Below are positions 50,279-62,173 of a stretch of 64,000 nt of DNA, piece by piece. Each line of letters starts with the position of its first letter. Position 1 is the first letter of the stretch. Source of the DNA: Ichthyophthirius multifiliis. Lineage: Eukaryota; Ciliophora; Oligohymenophorea; Hymenostomatida. The translations under genes and the position numbers were made by a program. The notes beneath the pieces are model-generated. The model did no database searches. It saw only the letters and a program-made list of their open reading frames with translations, and was not told the DNA's origin. The stretch spans positions 19,695-83,694 of the forward strand of contig NW_004086019.1 of assembly GCF_000220395.1 (NCBI RefSeq). Reading direction: 5' to 3'.

Positions 50279-50844
50279 TTTGTATAAATATTTATATACA
50301 TTAATATATTTATATATAATTTTATTTTTATTTATAAATATATTTCATATATTTTTAGGTTTAGGTGTTTTTTAATATAAAAATGGAGATGTCTATGAAG
50401 GATAAGTAAGTAAAGGGTATAGATAAGGAAAAGGTGTTTATGTTTATGTTAATGGCGATAAATATGATGGTGAATTTAAAATGGATAAAAAGCATGGTAA
50501 TGGAATTCTTTACTTTGCAAATGGTAATGTTTTTGAAGGATATTTTGTTTTGGGATAAATGAAAGGTTTCGGGAAAATGACATATGAGTAAATATATATA
50601 TATATATAAAATTAATTATACATATTACATATATATATATAATAGAAACGGAGACATTTATAAAGGAAATTGGTTAAGTGATTAAAAACATAGTAAAGGA
50701 GAATATATTTGGTCTTCTGGTGAGAAATTTTAAGGCTATTGGAAATTCGATAAAATAAATGGAAAAGGTGTTTTTGTTGAAAAAAACACAAATACAATTA
50801 GAGGAATCTGGTAAGATGATAAATATATTAATACAATATAATGA
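48240..50844 (+). CDS. Kinase-like domain fused to 14 MORN repeats
   Basis: The N-terminal about 300 residues have a protein-kinase fold layout. A degenerate Gly loop (FIETIETHAFGEVQIYL) is followed by ALIKQIDTNS with the ATP Lys, YLVYEHFPDTLDKQWPILI as the hinge, HGDICLENIGICKEN in place of HRDxKxxN, and IKLIFSHF where DFG should be. CDVLSFGILMLFLGSF follows as the usual D-x-x-S-x-G helix. Lack of DFG and of the loop Lys points to a pseudokinase. After a 53-nt intron (49191-49243) and a Ser/Thr/Gln linker come 14 MORN repeats (YEGDWVNDLKCGNGILYF type), residues about 410-830. These usually bind membranes or organise cytoskeleton. Introns at 50139-50358 and 50588-50645 split two repeats cleanly. 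The start is ATG 48240; the stop is TGA 50842-50844. Confidence 0.88.
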
Positions 50845-50881
50845 TTTAAATAAATTTTATTATATATATATATATATATTT

Positions 50882-51589
50882 TCATTATTATTATTAATTA
50901 TTTTACATACTTTATAAAATATTATTTCTACAAAATGGACATATTTAATTATTTAATAACCAAACTTATATACATTCTTAATGAAAATAATGTTTACAAA
51001 AAGGCATTTCTACAATAATTTATTCACTAGAGTATTCTATTAGACAAATAGAGCATTTATCTTCCCCTTCTTCATTTTCCTTTCCATATTAATAATTTTT
51101 TAATTTATTTATTTCTTCTTAATTTAACCCCCTTTATACTACATTATTATTATTTATATTGTAAACATCATTTACAAGAATAAAAAGTGCATAAGTAAAT
51201 AAAAAGCTAAAAATTATTTATAAACAAAGCAAATTTATAGCCAAAACAAAATTAAAAAAATATAACGAAATTTTCTAAAATAATAAATCTTCACCAAATT
51301 CGTAAAATATATGTGTTTTTTCATATCCATTCAATAAATAAATTAAACTAAATAAAAATGTAATTTCATACTCATAATAAGATCTACCTTTTAAGAATCG
51401 AATTATTACTAAACATTGCTCTATTCTTAAAAATAAAACTAAACAATTGCAAAATATTAGCCTGTCTAATTATATACTCAAATAATTCCATTATATATAC
51501 GAGTATATTGAATATGACAAAGGTAATATATATGCATATATGATAAATAATATTTATTTTACGGATTCTAAAATTTATTTTGAGTGCAT
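50882..51589 (-). CDS. Membrane RING-H2 E3 ubiquitin ligase, 235 aa
   Basis: The protein is intronless from ATG 51587-51589 to TGA 50882-50884. The N-terminal two thirds are hydrophobic with three or four likely TM segments (QILFIIYAYILPLSYSIYSY, LIFCNCLVLFLRIEQCLVII, YEITFLFSLIYLLNGY, LYFFNFVLAINLLCL followed by FSFLFTYALFILVND). The C-terminal RING-H2 is complete: CSIC, then C-x-H-x2-H-x2-C in CKHYFHQECIQVW, and CPFCR. This is the order C3H2C3 used to recruit E2 enzymes. The layout (multi-TM plus cytosolic RING-H2) fits ER or endosomal quality-control ligases. It is convergent with, and 37 bp from, the MORN gene. Confidence 0.88.
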
Positions 51590-51604
51590 TTTTATATTTA
51601 TTTA

Positions 51605-51720
51605 AAATATTAAATCAAATCAAATTAAATTAAATCAAATCAAATTAAATTAAATTAAATCAAATCAAATTAAATTAAATTAAATTAAATTAAATTAAAT
51701 TAAATTAAATTAAATTAAAT
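51605..51720. repeat. Pentanucleotide microsatellite (AAATT/AAATC)n
   Basis: About 22 units of AAATT and AAATC alternate, with AAATC pairs early and pure AAATT towards 51,720. It lies between divergent genes, 16 bp upstream of the RING gene start, so it overlaps the likely shared promoter. Confidence 0.9.
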
Positions 51721-51919
51721 ATAAAACTATCAATAGTGATTTTTTATAATTTTATATATAATACTAGTTTAAATATATGAATATTAGTAAAGATTGTGAA
51801 AAATTTAATAAATATTAAAAAATAATATATATCAATATTAAAAAATAAATTAATATAAAAATAAGATAAAAAATTCTAAAAAAAAAATATAAATTAATTT
51901 TTTTTATTAAAAAAAAAAT

Positions 51920-53863
51920 ATGTAGCATTATTATTTCCTCTTAACGTTTTGCCTTAACTTTATATTGTTTTTACAAAAAGGTATATTTTCCTCCTCTAAG
52001 CCTCCAACTTTAGAACTCTAGCGAAAAATCCTATCAGCCTGGTAAACTAACTCTACAACGCATTCAAATAATATATGTTTCAAACCTTAACATTCCCGTC
52101 CTAAATTTCCTATTATCTATAATATAAGTTTACCCGTGAATTGCAAATAATAACCTTTAGTAAAACTCTATTAAGAATGTATATTTAAAAATCTTGCCTA
52201 TACAACCCGTTTATATTACGACAAAGATTAAACTGAAAAAAAGCTAAATGATTAAAACCCAAAAAATGTGAAAAAATCCGAATCATTTTTTACTCTAGCT
52301 TTAGATCTTTCTATTCCCTTTTCATGGGTGAAAAGTTCAGTTTGCTAGACTTGTGATAGAATGGGAAAAAATTGTGTATAGAACTGTTCATACGGATTAA
52401 ACAAAACAGCTTTATATGACAAAACATTCGCCTGTTAAAAATGTTCCAAAACAAATAAATGCGCAGAAATAGATTCATATGCCGAAGGCATGTCCGTAAT
52501 CGGTTAGTTTGTCGAAGTTGAAAATTTAAGGTTTCCCAAATACCCTTATTTAAAACTAAAAAACTAAAAAATCCTTTGGGCTCATGCCCTTTCTGGTTAG
52601 CAATTTTTAATGGCAGATGGGGTTTTAGGATTAGGTAAATAATATGATGAAATGAACGGAGGTTATGCCGACGAAGAAAATACTAAAAACAACATAGACG
52701 AAGAATTCGAGAGTAAAACTGAAGATGAAATAGAAGAAGATAATGATATTTAAGACGAAAATTAAAAAAATCCTTCCAATATGTATTTATATAAAGAGGA
52801 AGGAATTTCATTATTGGAAACAATTAAACAATAAATAGAAGATGTAGACGCTTAAATTTTCACTTTATATATATCTGATGATGCTCATTATCCCATGCAT
52901 ATAGGATTCGGCAATTATACTACTTAATATATTCATGAGCCGGAATAAAACTAAATTAAATGGATTTATTCACCTTAACATACCGCTATGGAATCCTAGT
53001 ATAGCCTTTGGATTATAAACATTTAATATATAAGAATAGTGAAAAAAAATATATAATAATAAGATGAAAAAAAAGAAAAAGAAGAAGAGCTTTATGAAGT
53101 TTTGGAGCCATTAGATAGTATAGAATTAAATACAAATAAAGGCTTATTGAGCCTATCTACGACTGCTTTAGTATTACCCGGAGTCCATTTAAATAAAATA
53201 TTATAACTTATAGAAAGCAATTTAAATATAAAATGTAGTATAAGTAAATAGTATTTATTTTTTGTAGTGTGTGACGAGGTCTAATCTTTGAGTGATTTCG
53301 ACGATTTAGCAATGGTCATAGTAATAGGATATTACCAAAAAGTCCATTTATAGATAAATCCTAGAGATTTAATACTTGACTGCAAAAAAAAAAGTAAAAG
53401 CAAATATTCAACATATAAATGCATACTCAATTTTTAATAGTCTTATGATGATAAAATAATATTAGGAGAGGCTACTTTAAGAAATTAATATTTAGTTTTC
53501 GAAATGAACACTAAAATGATAGGATTTGCCCCTGCTAAAAATAAATTTAATGATATGAGTTTTATTTAAGAATTAGAGTATTTATTTGAAATAGTAGAAT
53601 AAGGATTTGCAGCTGATTTCCCTTATATATTAGGTTTATTATGTTTTAGTATTACCGGAGTAGTTATATTTTTAGTTATTAGGTTCAAGAAATATTTTAA
53701 AATTAGAAAATTAATTATTGCTGAGGAAAAGAATGATGTTAAACCTTTATTTAAATAAAATGAACATTAAATGAGTGAAGAAATGTATAAATAATTGTAA
53801 ATGTAAGAATCGAAAGATGATAAAGATACAAGTTTATAGCCTACTTAAATTGGGGAATATTGA
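51920..53863 (+). CDS. Membrane-anchored pepsin-like (A1 family) protein without catalytic motifs
   Basis: The protein is intronless, 647 aa. It has a signal peptide (HYYFLLTFCLNFILFLQ) and a C-terminal TM helix near residues 565-590 (YILGLLCFSITGVVIFLVI) with a cytosolic tail, so it is type I. Fold landmarks of A1 aspartyl proteases are kept: FTLALDLSIPFSWVKSS at the first active-site strand, a Cys-rich insert, ADGVLGLGKQYDE (the usual DGxLGLG), and GEATLRNQYLVFEMNTKMIG followed by FAPAK near the end. The catalytic DTG motifs are not kept. The first is DLS (Thr and Gly lost) and the second is SLS in GLLSLSTTALVLPG (Asp lost). Proteolysis is therefore unlikely. A long acidic insert (residues about 240-285) follows the LGLG motif. 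It may act as a surface or endosomal binding protein. Confidence 0.85.
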
Positions 53864-54291
53864 TTTTTTATTTACAAATGTTTGTATGATTTATTTTATT
53901 TATAATAATAAAATATTTTAAATTATAATTTATTAAAAAAGCAATCATTATATTATTGTAAAGAATACATTAATAATATATATATATATAAAGTATATAT
54001 ATTTTTTATAAAATATATATTAAATTTAAATATAAATTATTATTAATATAATATATTTTATTTATATAAATATATAATCTTTTATATAAATATATTATAT
54101 TTTATTTAAGATTTTAAAATATTTTTTTTTTTTTTAAATAATTTAAATAATTATAATAGTACAAAAAATAATTTTAATTATCCTAAAAAAATATAAAATT
54201 TAAATTTAAATATATATATAAAAAAAATGCTTTAAAATTATATAAAATATTATTTAAATATTTATAATATATATAATAAAATTTAAAAATA

Positions 54292-54336
<45 letters not shown>

Positions 54337-54701
54337 TTATATATTCATAAAATCAAAATATTCATATATATATTTTCATATTTTTTATATATTTGAATAA
54401 CTAAATTAAAAAATAATAATTTATAATATTATTGACAATCATTTGCCCTTATTTAAATTTAAATATATAAAAATAAAATTTAGCTCAAAACATATTTTAA
54501 AAACAATAAAACGTCAATAAAAAGAAGTATAATAATTTAAAGATTAAGAAAAGGAAAAATAAAAATAAAAAAATAATAATTAACCTCCAAAAAAATTAAA
54601 AAAGAACAAAAAAATAAAAATTAAAATTAAAATTAAAAAATATAATAAAAATATTAAAAAAATAAAAAAAAAAAAAACGAAAATATAAATAACTTCTACA
54701 T
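53864..54701. other. A+T-only gap, 0.84 kb, with (AT)n at 54298-54332
   Basis: The region lies between two plus-strand genes. A purine-rich A/G/C-poor stretch at 54,500-54,690 precedes the CCCH gene start and could be its 5' leader. No ORF with balanced composition was seen. Confidence 0.45.
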
Positions 54702-55410
54702 ATGAACAATACAAATGTAAAGAATCAATAAGAAAATTACATATAATAACTATAAAATCCTTAATAAATTCCTTTTTTTCTATAAAAAATAAATACTGAT
54801 GAAAAAATAATTAAAAAAGCTTCTGTATTTTTTTAGGAAGAAAACAAAAGCTTATTTGACCAATTTTCTTTATTCCCTCACCAGCAATTTTTTTATAAAA
54901 AACTCTTAATAGTATCCCTAATAATACTTATATTAACCCTTCTTATAGTAATGTAATCCTGAAATACCAAAAGCTTTCCAAATAAATACAAAAATAGAAG
55001 AAAAAACTCCATAAAAAATTCTAATTTCCGACTTTAAAATATTCCCTTGTACAAGAAAAGACCCACATGATAAAATAAAATGTCCTTATTTTCATAATGA
55101 TTCAGACAGAAGAAGATCATTGTAAGAATATTAATATTCTTTTAATTTTTGTCAAAGAAAAAGCAAATGTGCTTATAAAAAAAACTGCCCGTAGTCACAT
55201 AATAAAGTCGAATAGCTATATCATCCATTAAGATACAAAACTAAATTTTGTGAAGACTATATATAATTTGGAAAATGTACATACGGTTCTTTTTGTTGCT
55301 TTGCTCATTCAGAAGATGACATAGTAATTCCTTTATTAGATAAATTAGAAAAAAATGAAATTTTTTATATGTATTTTTATAAAACTGTATGGTGCCCTAA
55401 TACTAAAGAG

Positions 55411-55460
<50 letters not shown>

Positions 55461-56834
55461 AAATAAATAAATTATATTATATATATATATATATTATTTA
55501 CCTTTATTTTATTTATATATAATAATTTATATTATATATTTTTTAAAAAAATTATTTAAATTTTTTTTTTTTATTATTATTTATAAACTAGTCATGACAG
55601 ATGTTCTTGTCCTTATATGCATAATGTTTAAGATTTTAGAAGAGATCCTAAAAAAATAAAACTTATTTAAGAATAATGTAGTACTTGGATTAAAGATAAT
55701 ATTAATAAATATATAGACGGATAATGTGAAACTTAATTAGATTGTAATTATTGTCATGGATGGAAAGAGTTTAATTATCATCCTTTAATTTATAAAACTA
55801 AATAGTGCTTGAATTTGAATTGTAATGAAAATAAAGAATGCCATTTATATCATAATGAAAAAGAAAGAAGGCATATTATAATATAAAGTATATAAATTTA
55901 TGTATATATATATAAATATTTAGAGTTCTAAACGAATAAACATATAATTAAGGCTTAGATATTGCTATTTAAATTACATAGAATTAAAAAAAGTATTATA
56001 TTTTAAAAAAATATATTATATATAAAATAAGGTTCAATGTTATACAATAATTAGGTGCTCCATAAGATGTTTTTTTTAATTAAAATGAAATAAAAATGAT
56101 GAATTTAAAAATTAAAAAATAATTTATGAAAAATTAAGATATCTAAATAATAAACAATAATAAATATGAAAAAAAGCCAATGTATGTAGAAGTTTTAAAT
56201 TCAAAATAGGTATTTTAAGAAAAAAATCAAGAACAATTTTAAGGAAATTAACGTTTTATAGAAAATGATTAATAAAATACAGAAAAAAAAAACTTTTTTA
56301 TAAATTTTTAATAAAATTAAATGAATTATGAATAATAAAATAATTGTAAATTATAATAAAATCTTCCAATTTTTTAATAATAATAATAAAATTTTCCAAT
56401 TTTTTAATAATAAATATAATAATAAAATTTTCCAATTTTTTAATAATAATAATAATAATAATAAAAATAATAATATTAATATTAGTATTAATAATATTAA
56501 TTATAAAAATATTAATAATAATAAATATTTTAATAAACTTATGTATAAAATAATTAATCTTTTAAAAATTATTTTATTGAAAAAATAATTAATAACTTTT
56601 AAATATTTTATATTAAAATGGTTTTGATGAAGATAAAATTAAGAAATTAAGTTATTAAGATATTTCATTTTTTTAATTTTTAAATGAAAACTAAAAAATC
56701 AATTTATAAAAAATACTTAATTAAATTAAAGATGATGAAGATCTTCCTATTAAAGAAATTAATTCTTATGTAAATGGTAATTTAAATATAATATATATAT
56801 ATTCTATTATATTTTTATAGATTTTAATATTTGA
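54702..56834 (+). CDS. Unkempt-like CCCH zinc-finger RNA-binding protein
   Basis: ATG 54702-54704 starts MNNTNVKNQQENYIQQ. A 37-nt intron (54912-54948) leads to the zinc-finger block: KIFPCTRKDPHDKIKCPYFH, then RRRSLQEYQYSFNFC, CAYKKNCPQSHNKVEQLYHP and FCEDYIQFGKCTYGSFCCFA, followed by an H. An intron at 55410-55591 (with (AT)n) joins further Cys/His fingers: HDRCSCPYMHN, CETQLDCNYCHGW and CNENKECHLYHN. This spacing (PC-HD-KCPF-H, RRR, C-H-YHP) is that of Unkempt and plant RR-type tandem CCCH proteins, which bind mRNA. After an intron near 55888-55923 comes a Gln/Asn-rich tail with three NFPIFQQ-type repeats (56,357-56,455). A final conserved-looking segment (DLPIKEINSYV) ends at TGA 56832-56834 after a 44-nt intron (56777-56820). 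Confidence 0.85.
56357..56455 (+). repeat. Triple PIFQQ repeat in the CCCH protein tail
   Basis: Three copies of a motif reading N(L/F)PIFQQ, each followed by a run of TAA (Gln) codons, are spaced 39-48 bp apart. The DNA units share AAATTTTCCAATTTTTTAATAA-like sequence, so they arose by local duplication. Confidence 0.75.
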
Positions 56835-57299
56835 ACAAACAAACAAAAATTTTGCTATTTCTTTTAAAATTATATAAATTTAAATAAAGTTTAAATTATT
56901 ATAGATAGATATATACATATATATATAAAAAAATATATATAAGAAAAAAAAGATTTTTTCCTCAATTATATATATAAAAATATTATTATATAAAAATTAT
57001 TATTTCTATTGTAAAAATTATATAATAAATTTTGTTTTGTATATATTTAATTATATATTTTTATTTTTATTTTTATTTTATTTTATTTAAAAAAATATTT
57101 CTAAATATATATACAAATGTAATTAAATATAATTTTTTATATATTTTTTATTAATTATAAATGAAACATAAAATAAAAAAGATTAAATTAAGAAAAATTA
57201 AAATAAGCAAAATAAATCATAAAAAAATAATAATTTATATATATATATTTACAAAATAAAAATATCATATATATAAATATATATATATATTTATATATA

Positions 57300-57334
<35 letters not shown>

Positions 57335-57507
57335 CTTATATACAATTAAAATAGTCATATTATATAAACCCTAAAATATAAAACAAAGTTATAAAACTCA
57401 AACTTATTATTATAATTAATTTTTAATTTCTACTTCTTATTATAATTATTTCTATTAATTTTATTATTATTATTAATTTTAATTATTACTAACCGTGTCT
57501 TACCCAA
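56835..57507. other. A+T-rich gap between convergent genes
   Basis: It holds AT runs near 57265-57331 and no coding signal. A small G/C patch just before 57,507 belongs to the 3' flank of the MFS gene. Confidence 0.5.
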
Positions 57508-59073
57508 TCATAATAATATCTTATTTTTTCGGAATAAATGTAAAAAAAATATTAATAACCCCAAAAAGCTTAAAAGCACCCCATAAATCCAAAATATACC
57601 CACCTTTAATTCATTATTATTCAAACTATATTAAAGCTATTTTCCCATTCCGAAATTTAACAAAGTATAACAAATCGCATAAAAAACACTCAAAAATCCT
57701 ATTACCTATCCTAAAGGACTATCTGCTTCCGGTTCTTTATCATCATTTAAATCTTTAATTTATCCTTATTCTACCAAAGCAAAAGACTTCTACACATAAG
57801 CAGCTAAATTACAATCAGAAGCTGCCCAAGTAGAACTTTCAATAACCATATTGAGTGCCAGTAATGCTACTTTATTTTACACACTAGTATCCCAGAAATA
57901 TGCAAATATAACAAAAAGCCAATGTAGTCCATAAAAAAGTCCGTTTGCTCTTGAAATCCATATAAAATTCTTCACTTTATGTCCAATAATTCCTACTAAA
58001 AAAGCCCCCAATAATTCCCCGCTATTTGACCCGGCAAGAATATTTCCAGTTTATGATCCGTCTTTAAGTATATTTTTTGTATATATAGGAAGCATTAAAT
58101 TTTCCTAAATTCTATGTATTACCAAAGGAATTATAAAAACTGCAATTAAAAAATTATATTTTCTATTAGGAATTACAATTTACGCCCCTTTATATGCAGT
58201 AAAGATAAACTCTTTCGTTTCCTTTGAAATATTTTTTAAAAAGCTTAATTTGTTCTTTTCATCGAAACTTGCAACAGGTGAGCCCTGACTTTAATGCTTT
58301 AAAAAAAGCACACATAAAGCCGCAAGTAAATAAAAAGGCGGTAAATGCATAAAACAGAATATAGGTCCATATCTCTAAATCATAGGAACGGATAAAAGTG
58401 CCCCAAAAACGCCTCCGATTTCATAACAAACATGCGCAAACCCATTAAATTGCTTTAATTTTGCATAATTATCTCCTATAATCTGCTTTGGAATGAGTCT
58501 TCTAACTGACTCTATGCCCCCTTAACACAAACCTATGATGATATAACATGGGAATATAATCCAAGGGTTCCAACTTCCTATTTTATAGAAATCTGTTTCC
58601 CCATTAATATCTCCTCCAGTGCAACTATTTAGTATAATCAAAAAAAGAATCACTAAAGCCATAACTATAATCACAAAAGAAAATAAAAAAGACGGTCTTA
58701 TACTTTTAGTCAATCTTCCCAGCCATAAATTAAAAATTGACTAAGAAAAACCATTCACTATTTATAAAATACTCAAAACTTAAATTCCTTTTTATTTAAA
58801 AGATATCAATGTATATAATGAAATACCCGAATTCATAGTTTCATATGCAAACTTATAACAAAAAAGGGTTGAATAGTATATAAATGCTTAAATTTATTCA
58901 CTTTTTTTAAAGTTATTTATAATTTCTGAAAATTTAAATTAAGAATTTACTTAAGATACTATTTATTATTTTAATTAAGGAGAAATTGTTGGATTATAAT
59001 CATTATTAATTATATTTGCATCAGTTTCTTATATTGGGTTTGCTTAAAAGTTTTATTAAGGCTAGACTAACAT
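57508..59073 (-). CDS. Major facilitator superfamily transporter, 521 aa
   Basis: The gene is intronless from ATG 59071-59073 to TGA 57508-57510 (522 codons). About 12 TM segments are visible, including YYSTLFCYKFAYETM, FLFSFVIIVMALVILFLIIL, WIIFPCYIIIGLCQGG, YLLAALCVLFL, FLIAVFIIPLVI, ELLGAFLVGIIG, GLHWLFVIFAYFWD, FLSVFYAICYTLLNFGMG and IFWIYGVLLSFLGLLIFF. The cytosolic loop after TM2 holds LWLGRLTKSIRPS, the MFS GxLaDrxGRkp-type motif. GGIESVRRLIPKQIIGDNYA matches the TM4-5 region. The sequence keeps a loop Arg (VRR) and a Gly-rich helix. Substrate cannot be told. The N-terminus (about 55 residues) is Asn/Gln-rich and cytosolic. The residue balance and clear TM pattern make the call firm at superfamily level. 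Confidence 0.85.
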
Positions 59074-60260
59074 TATATTTTTTCTTATATGTAAATATAT
59101 ATTAGAAGATATATATATATTAAATGTTATATAAATATATATTATAAGCTTTTTTTTTATTAAATGATTTTTTTTATTGCTAAATGTAAGCTATAAAATA
59201 ATATGAGGTTTAATTTTATTTTATTTGGTGGAGGAATTAAATTTATAACTGTATTTTTTATATTTGGTATTTATTATATTAATTTATAAAAGGTGTAGAT
59301 TATTATTTGTTAAAAAATACAAAATTAGTTTTTAAAATATGTTTAAAAGGTGGAGTATATATATATATAAATATATATAAATATAAATATTTTTTTATAT
59401 TTATATATAAATATAATATAAATATATAATCATAATAATATTTTATATAATTAATTAAATATTCATGTATAATTTTTATTTTTTATAATAAAAATTAAAC
59501 AATTATATATTATTAATTTATTTAAAATTTTTATTTGATAAAAGATATTAATTTTTATTTATTAATTAATATAAAAAATTAAAATATTAGGCAATTATGA
59601 TAATATATAATTTAATAATTATATTAAATAATGTTAATTTGAATATATTTTTAGGATAATTTACATATTTTTTTTTGAATAAATTAAAAATTTAACAGAT
59701 TATTTAAATAATGACAAATATATATATAATATACGTTAAATACTAAAATTATTGTGTATTATTTATATTGAATCTTTATTTATTACAAATATTTAAATTT
59801 TCTCTAATTATATATAGTTATTTTTATATAATCTAAATAATTAAAAATATATTTTCTATTTTATTATGTTTTAAAATAGATTATATTATATATATAAAAA
59901 TTTTAGTATATATTTTTTAATGTTTTATTATTATTGAATTTTCATCCATTTTATTATAAAAAAATTGTTAATTATATTATATTTTTTTTTTATTTTAATA
60001 TGACAAATATGACAATAAACAAATATATAATATAATTTTTTTTTTACATAGAAAAAATAAATATAAAATATAAATATTTATAATCTATATTATAAAACAA
60101 AAATTTATTATAATTATTTTAATTTAAAAAATAGTAATCTCATTTGATTTTTTTTTATTACTTTATAAAAAATTAAAAATAAAAGAATAAAATAATATAA
60201 ATTTTAGTCTTTTATATTAATTTAAATTCGGCATTTTTATAAATTATTATAAATATAAAA

Positions 60261-60307
<47 letters not shown>

Positions 60308-60702
60308 ATTTATTTTTTTAAAAATACATAAATAATAACTAAAATAAAGATAATTAATATAATTATATAAATATTATTTAATATAAAATGTATTTAATAT
60401 AGATATATAAATATATTATTATTTTAATATTTTTTATGTTTGAAATTAATATATTATTTATTTATATAATAATATTTCAATATTAAATATATAATACAAT
60501 ATTTTCTTTAAAAAAATAAAAAACTATAATATTCAATTAATTAATAATAATTTGGGTATATATTTGCTTATAATTATATTTTATAAACAAAAAATAACAT
60601 ATTATTAATTATAAAATTAAAGCCAAAAATAAAAAAGTAGAGCCTATTATTTAAATCAAAAAAAAATTAACAATTTTAAAAAATAATATATACAGAAAAA
60701 AA
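59074..60702. other. Long A+T-only gap, 1.6 kb, between divergent genes
   Basis: The flanking MFS and sideroflexin genes point away from each other. (AT)n runs occur near 59360-59420 and 60258-60304. Nothing resembles an exon; the few G/C bases are scattered. Confidence 0.55.
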
Positions 60703-61356
60703 ATGAAACAATACGATCCATAATTATAATCAGCTTTTGATCTTCACACCTATAAAGGTCGCTTACAGCATTTTAATATGATGCTGTTTCCCTCGTATAT
60801 ATATTTTAAAACTATTAAAAAAAAACACATATATATATATAAAAAAATAATTTATTATAAAAAAAAGAAATTTTTTTCATTACAATTAGACAATAAAAGA
60901 TTATTAAAATACTTTAAAAAAAATCGAAACAGATCCTTCTTTATAAAAACAATATTCAAACTAAAAACTATGGGAAATGAAATATGTTATACTATCAAAT
61001 GTAAGAAAACTACGTTTTTTACAAATTTATATATGAGTATATAAAAATATAGACTCATCCATAAACAAAAGAATGTATTTCTATTCCTTTCCGAACAAGT
61101 GGGTTTATTATTACTAATACTCCTATAAGTTTTTTATTGGCAGTATTACCTCCTACAGTAAACAATAATTTACATATATATATTATTGAATATTACTATT
61201 TATTTAAATAAAATATAGCCAATAAATTAAATAATGAGCCAAACAATAAATTAAACATTTAATTTTTGTTTTAATTACAGTAATAGAAATTTGTCAAATA
61301 TTTATAATTATAAAGAAATGACATGTAAAATAAAAAAAAAAAAAATAAACAAATAA

Positions 61357-61411
<55 letters not shown>

Positions 61412-62173
61412 TTAAAAAAAGTTTCATATTTATGCGCTATCACAGTTGCTATTTCAAGCAGTTTAGGTACTGCTGCTATTTCTCGAAGAATAACCTTTAA
61501 TAAATTCGCTTAAAAAATTGTTTTAAGTATTTCTCCTTATATTGGAGTTGCTCTTGCAAGTTCATTTAATTTATTTTTTTCGAGATATTAAGACTTTATG
61601 CAATTTTATATATATTTATAATATTTTTAATAAAATAATAAAAAGTAAAGGAATATAAGTTTGTGATATTGAAACTGAAATGCCTATACGAGATTCGTGT
61701 TCTTTATAAGCAGGTAACTTTTCTAAAAAATAAAATAAATAATCAAATTAATTAATTTAGCGAAAATTGCTTTTTTTTAAGCTTTGGCAAGTAGAGTAAT
61801 TATACCAATTCCAGTGTTTATGATTCCTATTGGGGGAATGAATTTACTTAAATATTATAATAAATATCCAAAAGGAAAATTGTCATAAAATATCTTTGGA
61901 TCAAGTCTTTTTATTTTTTATCAATATAAATATATAATATAAATATATATATAATAATAATTATACAAAAATATATATATATATATATATATATATTTTA
62001 ATAATATATTTAGCACTTGCAGCCTTAGGTTTATGGATTGGAAGTACAGTTGGATTTGCTTTATTTGAATAACAATCAAAAATACATGTCAGTTTATTAG
62101 AGGAACAATTTCATAATCTAAAAGATAAAAAGGAAATAAAATTGAATATGTAAGTTTTAATAAAGGATTATGA
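60703..62173 (+). CDS. SFXN: Sideroflexin (mitochondrial serine/amino-acid carrier)
   Basis: Sideroflexins move serine and related compounds into mitochondria. ATG 60703-60705 gives YDPQLQSAFDLHTYKGRLQH, matching the FDLDTYxGRxxHF start of the family. Later exons give THPQTKECISIPFRTSGFII (family: HPDTGExIxxPFRMSxFVP), NTPISFLLAVLPPT, SSSLGTAAISRRITFNKFAQ, ISPYIGVALASSFNLFFSRY (matrix to TM turn) and DIETEMPIRDS. ALASRVIIPIPVFMIPIGGM and AALGLWIGSTVGFALFEQQ follow. A C-terminal FNKGL matches the usual YNKGL end but sits in a shifted frame relative to the preceding exon. At least five introns are needed, including (AT)n-rich ones at about 61320-61415 and 61925-62010. Not all edges are resolved. 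The stop is TGA 62171-62173. Confidence 0.8.
61362..61407 (+). repeat. (AT)n run in a sideroflexin intron
   Basis: A 46-bp AT run lies between the exon ending near KYLQL and the one starting with LCAITVAISS. Confidence 0.7.
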
